Of a stretch of DNA of 64,000 nucleotides, positions 15,001 to 25,559 are shown in pieces (position 1 is the stretch's first letter; every line of letters starts with the position of its first letter). The position numbers and the translations under genes are program-made. The stretch is from Polydactylus sextarius (taxonomy: Eukaryota > Chordata > Actinopteri > Polynemidae): NCBI GenBank assembly GCA_016801845.1, contig CM028927.1, positions 4,116,501-4,180,500 on the forward strand, read 5' to 3'. The notes below the pieces were generated by a model, which was given only the letters and a program-made list of their open reading frames with translations, was not told where the DNA came from and did not search any database.

Positions 15001-15505
15001 TTCACTTACTAACTAACGAACGAGGTAACTTTGAATTAGTAGCTTGTGGTTTCCCTCGTTAAGTTCATACCCAACTTTATTCAAAGGACGTAAACAAAGG
15101 GCCCGGAGCCGCAGTAACGTCGCGGCTGCAGTTTTCTTCAAGTCTTGTCCCGAAACAAGACGCTCCTGGAGACTACGACTACTATTGTTGCCTCCGTAAA
15201 AATTCAGCAGGGGCTCCGCATCAAGCCGACGGCCTTTGTAACCCGGTCAGCATTTACATGGAGGCGACAGCTGGCTGCTCTACAGTCCGCTTATCAATGG
15301 AGCCGACAACACACACTTGGTACGAAATTTAAATGCTAGCTCCAGCTCGTAGCGACCCGCTGCAATGTACTAACAAAGCGTATCACTTTTAAACACTATA
15401 ACGCAACTAAATGTGTGGTAAAAACACACATTATTAAGCAAAGTAAAAAAGAAACTAACTTACCAGCCAAGCCAGACCCCCGCTTCCTGCTGCGCCGTTG
15501 GACAT
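33..15505 (-). CDS. top2b: DNA topoisomerase II beta, 5' 22 coding exons, partial
   Basis: Type IIA topoisomerase: it passes one DNA duplex through a transient double-strand break using ATP, in the nucleus. Coding exons, read right to left: 15464-15505, 12399-12560, 11209-11299, 9336-9399, 8033-8178, 7842-7939, 7103-7315, 6495-6668, 6298-6399, 6052-6189, 5803-5941, 5280-5437, 3780-3905, 3572-3682, 3362-3467, 3154-3263, 2304-2396, 1868-1982, 1609-1730, 1021-1169, 675-906, 33-167. All junctions are GT-AG and phases chain without a break into 942 codons, so the gene looks intact. Residues about 60-250 are the GHKL ATPase (GRNGYGAK at 170-177), about 250-420 the transducer (QTK at 385-387), about 463-580 TOPRIM, and about 700-942 the winged helix and start of the tower (catalytic Tyr814). 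The start is the ATG at 15505, whose 14-codon exon ends GGLAWL, like human GALTWV. The rest of the DNA gate and the divergent C-terminal tail lie beyond the left edge. The neighbours ngly1, oxsm and lrrc3b favour the beta over the alpha paralogue. Confidence 0.96.
1021..1169 (-). other. top2b: top2b exon 20: catalytic tyrosine exon
   Basis: This 149-nt exon encodes residues 771-819 and contains [10 protein letters not shown]. Tyr814 is the active-site tyrosine that forms the covalent 5'-phosphotyrosyl bond with DNA, and the preceding Arg813 is the usual partner residue. The upstream QPIGQFGTR block is also typical of the winged-helix domain. The exon ends in the middle of the Ser820 codon, which is completed by exon 675-906. 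Confidence 0.92.
2764..2787. repeat. A24 homopolymer in top2b intron
   Basis: An uninterrupted run of 24 A on the + strand, in the intron between exons 16 and 17 of top2b. It is likely length-variable. No LINE or SINE body is visible next to it. Confidence 0.9.
3572..5437 (-). other. top2b: top2b exons 12-14: TOPRIM metal-binding fold
   Basis: Exon 5280-5437 carries EGDSAKS (residues 470-476), whose Glu is the general acid/base residue of the TOPRIM fold. Exons 3780-3905 and 3572-3682 together give the acidic DxDxD set (Asp550, Asp552, Asp554, in MTDQDQDGSH) that binds the two Mg ions used in DNA cleavage. The acidic motif is interrupted by an intron between Gln551 and Asp552. Nothing essential is missing. 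Confidence 0.9.
5127..5162. repeat. A-rich simple repeat in top2b intron
   Basis: Two A runs (about 17 and 12 nt) separated by a short CAAAAACAG-like spacer, about 120 bp downstream of the TOPRIM exon in gene orientation (lower coordinates). It is a plain low-complexity tract. Confidence 0.8.
7842..8178 (-). other. top2b: top2b exons 5-6: ATP-binding core
   Basis: These two exons encode residues 121-201 of the GHKL ATPase. The first carries the segment with WNNGKGIP (N and G box residues), the second opens with GRNGYGAK, the glycine-rich ATP lid that wraps the nucleotide phosphates. The codon for Gly169 is split across the intron between them (one base, then two). All the key residues expected of an active type IIA ATPase are present. 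Confidence 0.9.
8179..15463 (-). other. Long 5' introns of top2b
   Basis: Introns 1 to 4 (12561-15463, 11300-12398, 9400-11208 and 8179-9335) hold most of the non-coding length of this gene. They are AT-rich, and I recognise no repeat family, RNA gene or embedded coding exon. The open frame just 5' of exon 2 (to 12812) is discussed as a finding. Other introns over 300 bp (for example 3906-5279, 2397-3153 and 7316-7841) are also featureless apart from the A tracts listed separately. Confidence 0.5.
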
Positions 15506-15939
15506 CTTCCTTTGTGATCCTATTTGTTAATGATGCAGCTCCTCAAACGTATTTAAATCCAGTCAAATCAAAGTCCGTCAACATAACAAACGTCTCAGAT
15601 GCTGAAAGGTGCACAGACCTGTTTATCTCCCATGTTCCTTCTCCGGGCGCTTTAAAGATAGTCTTTTAAATGTGTCAAAACAAGCGGAGGAAGGGAGTGT
15701 ATCGCGGCTATTGTTAAAATCGACGAGCGGTGGCACAGTAGGCCTAAACTTCCAACAAAGCTAACCGGGCTACTTGCTGTAAAATAAATACTGTACAAAA
15801 CGCGTGTGTTAACGGGCTTATAATTTCATCTGCATACTAAACAGAATAAAATACGAGTTTAACTGAAATGCTGTAAAAACGAGCGACTTAACACTTGTTT
15901 CATTTAGATATAAAACGACTACTCGCTAGCGGCATCATT

Positions 15940-16100
15940 CGCTGTCCGGCTCCGCCATCTGCAAGACAGACGGCGAATCGTCTCGAGGATAAACCGACCA
16001 ATGAGGCGGCTAGTTTTCAAAGACACCGGTGTTTCGACCAATAGGAAAAGTCGGTTTTTAGTGACTACTGTCGTTTTGTCAACGCAAGATGGCGGCAAAA
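15940..16100 (-). promoter_or_regulatory. Candidate top2b promoter: inverted CCAAT boxes and YY1-type motifs
   Basis: CpG-containing stretch 430-600 bp upstream of the top2b ATG. CCAAT lies on the + strand at 15998-16002 and 16038-16042, so both are inverted (ATTGG) relative to top2b, 40 bp apart. A YY1-like AGATGGCGG is read on the - strand at 15952-15960, and AAGATGGCGGC on the + strand at 16086-16096. There is no convincing TATA box. NF-Y acting on inverted CCAAT boxes is established for vertebrate topoisomerase II promoters. The exact start site is inferred. The opposite orientations of the two YY1-like motifs could mean divergent initiation. Confidence 0.55.
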
Positions 16101-16202
16101 GCCACTGAAGCTTAATCACCGAGAGACTAGACGGTGTGTAATGTACTGCATGCTATGCCATAGCCTCATTCTACACCGGACTACCAGGCTGCAAAAAATA
16201 TC

Positions 16203-16208
16203 TTTATT
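16203..16208 (-). terminator. Probable ngly1 polyadenylation signal
   Basis: TTTATT on the + strand is AATAAA in ngly1 orientation, 577 bp past the stop codon. I found no canonical AATAAA closer to the stop on that strand. If used, ngly1 transcripts end only 100-200 bp before the top2b promoter motifs. Confidence 0.4.
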
Positions 16209-16784
16209 TTATCACCATACATTTTTCTAATGCTCAGCCTCCCCGTTACCCCCACACCGACGTTAATTTCATTAATTTGTAATTGTACACAGAAATGCAT
16301 CGGGGACCGGTAAGGTGTAAAACACCGTAGCACCGTATTAAAAAACACACTCACCAATTATTAGTTTACATTTTGCAGGAGCAACCAGAGCTGACGAGCT
16401 TTGCTGCTCGTGTGGAATGTATCCAGCAAACAAACTACAGACATATTCAAAGTGGACGTTTATCTCACAAAAACTTGATGGTTTTATGGTAAAAACTCAC
16501 TCCAAATATGCTGTAGGCAGATTTTTTTTTTAAAATCTGACACGAGATAACATCTGTACTTTCAAATTCAAAAATAAATGTCATTCATCAACAGTTAGAT
16601 CATTCATTGTTAATTATCCCAGATGACAGACACCTAATTCAATATTGCACTAATGTTTCAATATGTATGTACATTTACACATTAATTTTAGAGACCCAAC
16701 ACTCATTCAAACATATTTTAAACTTGTCAAAGTAGCCAAGAGTGAGGAAGTATTACGGTTCAATCATTGTGAGTAAAGCAGCTG

Positions 16785-19700
16785 TCAAGCATCTTCCAGG
16801 TGGATGATGATTTCAAATGAAGACTCTTCTGTCTCTTTCAGGCTCTGTCTGAACAGCTGAGAGTGTTGCCACAATGTATCCCCTTCTCCACCACTGAGTT
16901 CTGCTTCAACAACAAAGTCTGAAGAGCCAGAGAGACTGGAAAACAACTGCTCCTTCCCATCTGATGGTTCAACCACAGGAGAGGAAGTTAGTAAGAAACA
17001 TCTCTTTGTACAATGACATTTTATGAGTACTATCAGAGTATCTATTACATAACCGTACCTCCAGTGAATTCTGTAGTAGTCTGGCCTGACTGCAAGTACC
17101 AACAGACTTTCCCTGAATGGAAAGTCTGACTACTGGCCTTGATAGAGGCAGACTTTATCTTCAGTCCCGCTGGAGCAAAATCAAACTTCCAGCTGATTCG
17201 TCCCATAGAGGATCCTTCTGATCGAGCTATGTACACCTTGACAAAAGAAACACAATCAGATCAAAACGCCTACAACTGTAAGGGTTTATTCTTATCCCCC
17301 TGATGCCCTTACCATTTCACTGTGTTAAATTTTTAAACAACAGCTGACAAATTTTCTTGTTCAAATAAGTGCTTGTCTTTGATGGGTTTATTAGAGTAGG
17401 TGTCTTACAGGAGGATCTTCCTTTTAAAACACATACGCACTCTTTTTCTGACCTGGTTATCATAAAATTCATTTCTACCATGCATTGTGTTCATGGTATT
17501 TGATATGTTGTTTACATTTAGTGGTTTCTGTTTCTTAAATATGAGTAATTGTTGCTATATTTTGTCAAAACAAAAAGCAAGCAAATTAAGAACATGACTT
17601 GGGACATTTATTTTACTGAATTATTGAAACAAATCAAATAATCCTCTCGATGTCAACTTAAAATTGATTTTTCAACGTTATCAAACATGTGGCTTTGTAA
17701 ATCGTTGTACCATCTGCCAGTCATGTTCCACCTTCCTGAAGACCGACTCCTTCCTCCACACACACTGATCCCAGCTATGAAAGACCTCAGAGTTGTTCGA
17801 CAGTCGACAGTATTCGTCTTTGGTGGCACTGTAGCACACGTGCAGTAACTTGTCGCTTTTCTCTTTCTCAGTAGGAACAAACACGTAACCTGCAGCCTAA
17901 GAAAAACATACAGAGTCACATTGTGTCAAACAGCAACTTGCATTAGACATCAAGTAATTTACCTCTGGCTCAGACACAACAAGGTATCATAATACTGATG
18001 ATATAATACTAGTGACTAAGTGACACCCAACGGCACCACACAGTTCAGCTTCCACAGCAACTATGAAGTCTGAACTGGTGAAGTGAAATGCATTAGATTT
18101 AATAAACTGGCAGCTGAGTGTATATCAACACTATGATCCTTGGTTTTAATAAACTGAGAGATATTAAATGAAGGGGAAAGAGTCAATATGTGTATTACCT
18201 AGCAATTTTTACCTATAAAGTAATAATAGTTTTTTATTGTTTGTGGAGGTAAACTGAAAGTGTTAGTAATATTCCCTCAGTGCAAAACAAAACTGAAGTA
18301 GAAAGAGGGTCTGAAAAATCTTGTGGATGTGTGAAAAAAGCAACGTGTGAAAATGTTACAGTTCATTTTTTTTTCTCTCCTAAATAACTTTCACTAACCT
18401 AAACTTTGTTTACAATCTGTGTGTTTATTTGCCTGGACTATTCATGTTCTTATATAATCTGTCAGAGCAGTTACTTACTGGGCATAATGTTATGACAACC
18501 TATGGGACTTTTGTACAGAGCTACAATAGTCATGCTCTAATCATGTATATATTTTAAACAAAACCTCAGCAACAGCAGCAGCAAATCAATCTCTCTGTAA
18601 TGACCATTAAAACATTAATAGAAGGTTATTACTGATCCAAAGCTGAACATTAATGATCATTTCGCTGATGGGACAAGGTTTATTGAAATATCTACATGTG
18701 TAGTATAATTAAGTGAATCAGTGGATGCAAATAGGCACATACAGCTGAGTGGACAAAGATCCATTATAACATTATTTATATTACACCGTACCTGTGCTGA
18801 GGTCCCAGGCTCAGTAGTTCTGGTCTCTCCTCTTGCTAACCTCCAGGCCAGAGAGCCAGAGTTACGTCCCCCCAGCTCTCCTGGTTTTGGCGTCTTGGGG
18901 GAAATAAACTCCACCAGTTCGACAAGTAGCCTGTCTGTCAGTTCTTTCTTTCTGTCTGCACTCAGGGACTGCTGTCTCTGCAGCATCAGAGCAGGCAGGA
19001 AGGTGGTTTACATCAGGGTCACCACAGTAATTAGTATTACCTGCAGGGGTAAAAAGGTAAAAGCTTACCGAAGCATTGAGTCCATTAAGAGTGTGAAGCA
19101 GCCAGGCCTCTTGAACTCTGGTCCTTCTCGTCAAAACCTCTGGATGTTTGCAGGAATATCTCCATGTCACATCCACCACCTGCATCACAGTCACAAACAC
19201 AAAGTGGTTGATGACCTTACAGAAGTATCAATACATGCCCAGACTCCAAACACCTTTATACAGTCATTTAACAACAGAGATACTCTAAAATCTGCCAAAA
19301 CACCACCGCTGCATCAGTAATAAGAGTGCTAATCTATACAGTATCATTTCCATCTACCACTACTAGTGGCACTATGAGGCTTTGCTTTAGTGTTTATTTT
19401 CATTTCATTTGCTTTCATACACATGAATGAGTAAGCTCACACAGCCAGAAAACACCAAGTTTCACACTTCAGTGCTGATCTACTGATAGTGATGTGCCAA
19501 TACATTTATAGATGTTAAAAAGCTGACACACTGTGTTTGTTTTAATCCACAACTGTAAGTAGTTCCAATTTGCTCCATTTCCTCCTGTTTAATGTACATT
19601 TAAGCAAAATACAGATAGCAACTGTTTTAGAAGCCAAATGAGAATTTTTAAATGGGACTGTACACTTTTGAGTATTTCTTTAAAGATTCATTAGGAACCA

Positions 19701-22652
19701 CTTGGAGCTAAGTTCTGCAGTTAGGTTAGAGTTAGTACAATTAGAGAGGGATAAACACACAACAACAACATATTTATATAAGTATAATAATATCAGTATA
19801 TGTCCATTTCTCTGACCTGGTCCTTAGAAAAAGCCAGAATATAGGACAGTTTCTTCCCCCAGCCAACCTCATACAGTAGAGGTTTATCGCAAACGTTCTC
19901 GCACGAGTCACAGTGCAGCCAGCGACGCTGAGAGACCGAGTAGATCTCTGTCCACACGTGGTCTGAAAACAACACACAGGAAAAGACCTTTGATACACCT
20001 TTGATAAAAACAAAAAAAACAAAAAACAATTTGGATTATTTGCTGACAATTTAGGAAAGTTAATAGACGTCATGGCACAATAACACTACAACAAGTAACA
20101 CTACAATCAGGACTAAATGCTGTAGTTTTGTATTGTTTGACTGTCAAAAAGTCTAAAGAAAGACATGTAGACCAACTTAAACTTATGTTTAACTTAATTC
20201 TTAACCCTTTGAACAGGTTTTGTACATTACATTGTACATTATTACAAATACATTTCTAAAACACTTCTCTGCAAAATTGCTTTTTAAGGAAACGAGAAGT
20301 TCTTTCAGGGAAGGTGAGAGAGGTTTCACTACAGGCTTTACAGCCCAGAGCGTTCTCAGTGCAGCTCTGCCAAGTGAAACTTTGAACTCATCTTTCTGGT
20401 TTATAAATTACAAATACACACATTTTGATTAGTATCGATGTCAAATTCCTAATGCGATGCATAAATACACTTGTGGTTGTTTTGCTCATGCAGTGAAACA
20501 AATTATGATGACATTACGCTTGGATGCTGTCATGTTCATACCTGTGCTGTCCCAGATATACCTAGCTTCCAGGCCGAGGGCTCTGCAGCACAGAGTGAAA
20601 CAGTTAGCCCACTCCCCACAGCGCCCCCTCCTAGTTTCCAGCAGCTTCTCAGGATTGTTGTACCTAATATTAAAAATACAGAAAAACAATGCATACAAAC
20701 CTCTTTTTTAATTTGTGATTTTCAACACAGCCTAACCTACTGATCTTTTTGTCTATTTGATCTTAAATCTAACTGCACAAACTAGTCTGACACTCACTGC
20801 AGTAAAGACTGAGACACAAACCTGGGGAACCTGGTGGAGAGCTTGCAGCTTTGACAGTAATGGTTCTCCACTCGCTGAGCTCCCCAGCGGAGGTCCTCAG
20901 TGCTGGGACTGAGGGAGCCGCTGTTTTGTGTTGAACCTCCACAGCGGCTACAGGGCAAGCAGTCGACCCAGAAGAAGAAGTCTTTCTTGAACCACCCGAG
21001 TAACTCAAGCACCAGGACATCTTCGATTCCAAGTTTACATCCTACAGACAGGAAAGCACAATCTCTTTGAGTCACTGTGTAAAGGAGCATGCAACTTGTA
21101 TGTCTGACACCAAAAGGACTTTGAATGAGTAACGGGACTGTACCTGGGTCGGCCTCTTTGGCCTGCAGCAGTTTTTGTTGAGCAGCAGAGGACAACTGCT
21201 GGTGGGGGATGCAGCTCCTGGCTTTCTGCTGCAGGTCAGGGTTTTCATACAGCATCACATGTTGGCAGTTAGATTGGATAGTCACAAAGAAGTTCATACT
21301 GTTCTCCTGAGAGAAGGACAAGAAAAGAGTTGTTAAACAAATTGGCACAGAATGAATGAACCTGGCAAACATAATATTTTTATCATAATGGTAGGTCCAT
21401 CCCAGAACTAAAACAATAAATATAAACTGATAATGAAAATAATGTAATAATCACGTACTTCTTAAGATTCTTAGTTTATCTTATCTTGCTAGAAATGTGA
21501 GATGAGAATGAATAAAATAAATTTGGGGTAACTTTTTAGAGTAAAGAACATTATTTTGGGTGACTCCCACAATTAACAGTCTGTCCCTACGTTTTCAGGT
21601 TGATTTATTCTCAATGTCAAATAACTTATCTGAGCCCAAAAAGGAGTAAAGATGGCTGTGGAGGATGGCTGGAGGTGAAAAAAACGGCAAAGCAGCACCA
21701 GTTGCCCGGATCTCTGGTTCTGATACTGCAGCAGCCTGAGCAGTGGGTTGGACAGGACGGTCTCCTTGTAACCTCTGGTCCCTCTCTGCTGCTATGGACT
21801 CTCTGATGAGCTTCAGCTGCTCCATCGATGCAGACTTGGGAAACACCAAGTGGGTCTCAGCCTGAAAAGCAGTGCATCTAGTTATTTCGTCACATTTAGG
21901 CCCCAGGTAATCAAATAGGCGCTAAGTAATGGAACAATACACCAAGAGTAGTAACTTCTTAACCACTGTTGAAGCCATCAGGTAGACTGTTATCCATTAC
22001 CTCTTCAAATCCCATTTCAAAGAGACACTCCACAGCTCCTTTGATGGGCAGCAGTTTGGTGGAGAACGTAGGATTGCCAATGCGGATTGATCTGTACTTT
22101 TCCTCATTAGGATACCTGTGGGAAGGTGACATCAGATCAGGAAGTAATGGTGCTGCTCTCGAAACCGTACAAAAGTATTCCAACTCTGTCGCACATAGCT
22201 GCATTTAGGTGATTCACTGATATGCCGAATAAACCACAAGATCCCGACATAGTACAGTTATGGTCAGTGGCCCTTGTGTGTCCGTTTACTCATCGTAATA
22301 ACTAATCGAATACAAATCCCAGAGTTTTGTTCACAGAGTTTGGGTTAACTACGTGACATTAGCATTGAACGTATATTAGGAGCTTCTTGATAACAACTCG
22401 TTATACGTTTGTGACATCGTTGAGACAGTTAACATGACTGTCATGTAGTGTTGTTGGCTAATGTTGAATATTTCGAAGGAATCGTCAGGGTAACATCACA
22501 CCTCCACTGATACATCACTGGTCTACTGCGTTGCTAAGTTCAAATTCTTACCTTAAAATATTGTCCGCATATGTGAGCAACAGCTTGGCGACATCCAGAA
22601 AGACTTCATTTGAATTCTCACACAATGTTGTGACTGCTGGTGACAGAGCCAT
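16785..22652 (-). CDS. ngly1: N-glycanase 1 (peptide-N4-(N-acetyl-beta-glucosaminyl)asparagine amidase)
   Basis: Cytosolic enzyme that strips N-glycans from misfolded glycoproteins exported from the ER, turning the Asn into Asp. Coding exons, right to left: 22552-22652, 22001-22115, 21727-21861, 21144-21306, 20822-21041, 20542-20663, 19817-19962, 19069-19179, 18792-18977, 17711-17896, 17059-17236, 16785-16960. They join in phase into 612 codons plus TGA; human NGLY1 has 654 aa and also 12 exons. An N-terminal PUB domain (about 10-115) is followed by a linker, the transglutaminase-like core with zinc cysteines C202, C205, C234 and C237, the catalytic triad C260 ([10 protein letters not shown]), H287 (HVWTE) and D304, then the C-terminal mannose-binding PAW domain (about 420-612). 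The exon 3 donor (GCA|GTATCA) is weak and is the least certain boundary; it leaves a shorter PUB-core linker than in human. The start ATG has G at -3 and +4. The gene is divergent from oxsm. Confidence 0.96.
17897..18791 (-). other. Longest ngly1 intron
   Basis: The 895-bp intron between exons 9 and 10 is AT-rich with no recognisable gene or repeat. The acceptor used for exon 10 must be the CTTAG ending at 17897-17898. The nearer CAG at 17890-17891 would break the frame, because exon 9 ends on a codon boundary and only GCTGCAGGT restores GYVFVP. Confidence 0.6.
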
Positions 22653-23134
22653 ACCAATATTTCTTATTTACACTGAGAAGACCTTTCGGTTTTTTGTAAA
22701 GAGCTAATGCTAACAGGGTAATACCGACACACTGTGTGGTTTAGGTCCTAGACGAAGCTGCCCCGTCAACGCCTGCATGAAAGGTTTCAGATTTATTATT
22801 GTGTTTTACTTTAATTAAAGCCCACAAAGCACTTATCTTTTTCTTAAGGGGTCTAACTATTTTTCAGGCATAATAAATGCAATTTCACCAAGTTTGACCA
22901 CAAACGATGATCCAAGGTTACAGGCATATTTAAGGACGCACTGATTTCCTTACTCTACGGATATATTCAGTCGACTATGAACTGAAATTATGATCTGCCG
23001 AGTAAGTGACAAATTTATATTTGGATGTGTTAGTCAGATATTTTAACCTTATTTTATTAAATATATCCCTCTCATATTGAGATAACAGTAACCATAGCTT
23101 CGAGCTAGCTGTCAAACTTGACAGAGCCAACAGC
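22653..23134. promoter_or_regulatory. Divergent promoter region between ngly1 and oxsm
   Basis: Only 482 bp separate the start codons of two head-to-head genes, so both 5' UTRs and both promoters must lie here. The sequence is AT-rich with scattered CpG and no obvious TATA pair. In human, NGLY1 and OXSM are also head to head. An in-frame TGA at 23078-23080 closes the oxsm frame upstream and fixes the ATG at 23135 as its first in-frame start. Confidence 0.7.
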
Positions 23135-25320
23135 ATGTCTGCTCTAGCACTGTCCTGCTGGACTCAACTCCAGCTGAGATCACAGAGCATAAGGACACTT
23201 TTTCTCCAAAGGACTGCATGTATTGACTCCAGGCGTCACAGCTCTAGTCAGCAGAGAAGGAGGGTTGTCATCACTGGCATTGGGTTGGTGTGTCCTCTGG
23301 GAACAGGGACAACTCTGCCCTGGAATAACCTGATCAAAGCCCAGAGTGGGATTGTTTCTCTGGACCCAGAGCAGTACAAGACAGTTCCTTGTAAAGTGGC
23401 TGCTCTGGTTCCTAGAGGGACAGCAGAGGGTCAGTTTACTGAGGACAAGTTTGTGTCTCGTGGGGAGATCAACAGCATGTCATCAGCCACGGTGATGGCC
23501 ATTGCAGCTGCTCAGCTGGCTCTGGAGGACTCAGGCTGGTTCCCCACGTCCCCAGAGGAACAGCTCAACACGGGTGTAGCTGTGGGCATGGGCATGGTGC
23601 CACTGGATGAGATCGCTCGCACCTCCAGCGCCTTCCTAGAGAAGGGCTACAACAAAGTGAGTCCTTTCTTTGTGCCCCGTATCCTTGTCAACATGGCTGC
23701 TGGACACATCAGTATCAAACACAGATTAAAGGGTCCAAATCACGCAGTGTCCACAGCGTGCACCACGGGTGCACACGCCATAGGTGATGCTGCCAGGTTC
23801 ATTGCTCATGGGGATGCAATCGCTATGGTGACAGGAGGAACTGAATCCTGTGTTGGGCCGTTGTCAATCGCTGGGTTTGCTAGGGCTCGTGCTCTGGCCA
23901 CAAAATGGAACGACGAGCCTGAACTTGCATCGAGACCTTTTCACCCAGAGAGAGACGGCTTTGTAATGGGTGAGGGAGCTGCTGTGCTGCTGCTAGAAGA
24001 GCTGGACCACGCAGTGAGGAGAGGAGCCAGAATTTATGCAGAAATCCTGGGCTATGGACTGTCAGGGGATGCCAGTCACATCACTGCACCTACTGCAGAT
24101 GGAGATGGCGCCTTCAGGTGACTTGTTTTCATTTTATTTGTGCTTATCAACATTTCACTATATCATAATGACAAAAATGCCACTAACACTGCACAAACTG
24201 CTGTAAGTCATTAAGCATTGGTTCCGAGTGTGGGAATCAATACCTTAACAAGAGTTTGCATGATAAATTTTAGGGTTCACAAGATGATTAACTAACAGGA
24301 AGTGGAATTTTCTTGCTTGAGAAAAATCCCTGGCTCTTTTATTGCTAAATACTCCACCATGTTCATCATGTTCAGACAACTGTGTTGTCTTCTGTTTGAT
24401 GCTGAGCCAAGAATTCTACATAGATCTGCAGAGTGAAGTGACAATTCTCCATGGGCTTGTTTTACTCTCCCTTTCACTTTGCCCATAATTATTTGATCCA
24501 TTGCAAATACAAAAATTTTGAGCAGTGTAATTTAAATGGCTGAGATGAGGGAACACAGCGTCTGGTTGGGCCAAGAAAAACGAGCAGGCATCTTTCCAAC
24601 TATTTGGGAGAAGAAAAGTGAGACAGATGGATGGTGGAATGATTATTCAAACTGTCCTATGTGAACATTCATCACAGTTTACAAGCTGACTTCCTGTCTC
24701 AGTTTTGATGTACTGTAGTTGTGTCGACAAAGTCTTCTTCGCCAATGAAAAATTGTTAAGATTATTAAGTTATTTTCATGGGCTAAAGTGGTGTGGATAA
24801 TTTGGTTACACTGACTGACAACACTAACACACTGAATACAATATTATTCAGATATTATAGCTAAAAAGATCAATTTAAGTGTCTTATCCTTTAACCGTCT
24901 GACCATTGTGTCCACAGATGCATGACTGCAGCTCTCAGGGATGCTGGCCTCTCACCGGCAGATGTAACATATGTGAATGCTCATGCCACATCCACGCCGT
25001 TAGGTGATGCAGCTGAAAACACAGCCATTAAAAGGCTCTTCCAGCAAAGCACTGAGTGTCTGGCTGTGTCCTCCACCAAAGGAGCCACAGGACATCTACT
25101 TGGGGCCGCAGGAGCCCTGGAAGCAGCGTTCACTGCTCTGGCCTGCCACCATGAGATCCTGCCCCCGACTCTCAACCTGGACCGCACTGAGCCACATTTT
25201 GATCTGAATTACGTTCCCTGCACAGCTCAGCAGTGGAAGACTCAGGGCCGACGGGTCGCCCTCACAAACTCGTTTGGATTTGGTGGAACGAATGCTTCAC
25301 TGTGTCTCGCCAGCATCTGA
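23135..25320 (+). CDS. oxsm: Mitochondrial 3-oxoacyl-[acyl-carrier-protein] synthase
   Basis: Beta-ketoacyl synthase of the mitochondrial type II fatty acid pathway: it condenses malonyl-ACP with the growing acyl chain and feeds octanoate to lipoic acid synthesis. Two coding exons, 23135-24117 and 24918-25320, join within an Arg codon (AG|A, residue 328) to give 461 aa; human OXSM has 459. Residues 1-40 are Arg/Ser-rich without acidic clusters, as in a mitochondrial targeting peptide. The thiolase fold follows, with [15 protein letters not shown] at about 42-56. The catalytic Cys-His-His set is complete: C209 (STACTTGAH), H350 ([11 protein letters not shown]) and H387 (GATGHLLGA), with GFGGTNA near the C-terminus. 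The start is supported by an in-frame TGA at 23078-23080 upstream. The 800-bp intron contains nothing recognisable. Confidence 0.97.
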
Positions 25321-25536
25321 GAAAACAAATGTGATCCTTTGATTTACCTCTGTAACATTGGGGAAAAAAATTAACAGTAGAAGTCCTGTTGACAGTTATA
25401 GGATGCTTATATTCAGACTTCAGTGGAAAACTTTAAATTAAAAATTCTGAGGGAACCTCTAAAGCCTCGTAATGCTTTACTGTTGATGGTGTTTTTCTTT
25501 TTAGAATGACATTGATCTAACTTTTATGCAGTGAAC

Positions 25537-25547
25537 ATTAAAATAAA
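25537..25547 (+). terminator. oxsm polyadenylation signals
   Basis: Overlapping ATTAAA (25537-25542) and AATAAA (25542-25547) lie 217-227 bp after the oxsm stop codon, followed by a T/G-containing stretch. This is the likely 3' end of the gene. Confidence 0.65.
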
Positions 25548-25559
25548 TTATTCTTTGGT

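Noticed and set aside
33..15505. Assignment to top2a instead of top2b
   Set aside because: The catalytic core is similar in both paralogues, but the short N-terminal exon ending in GGLAWL and the ngly1-oxsm-lrrc3b neighbourhood fit top2b.
18721..19320. A 199-codon open frame on the + strand
   Set aside because: It lies antisense to ngly1 exons 8 and 9 and the intron between them. The sense strand codes for conserved NGLY1 sequence with proper splice sites, so this is a shadow frame.
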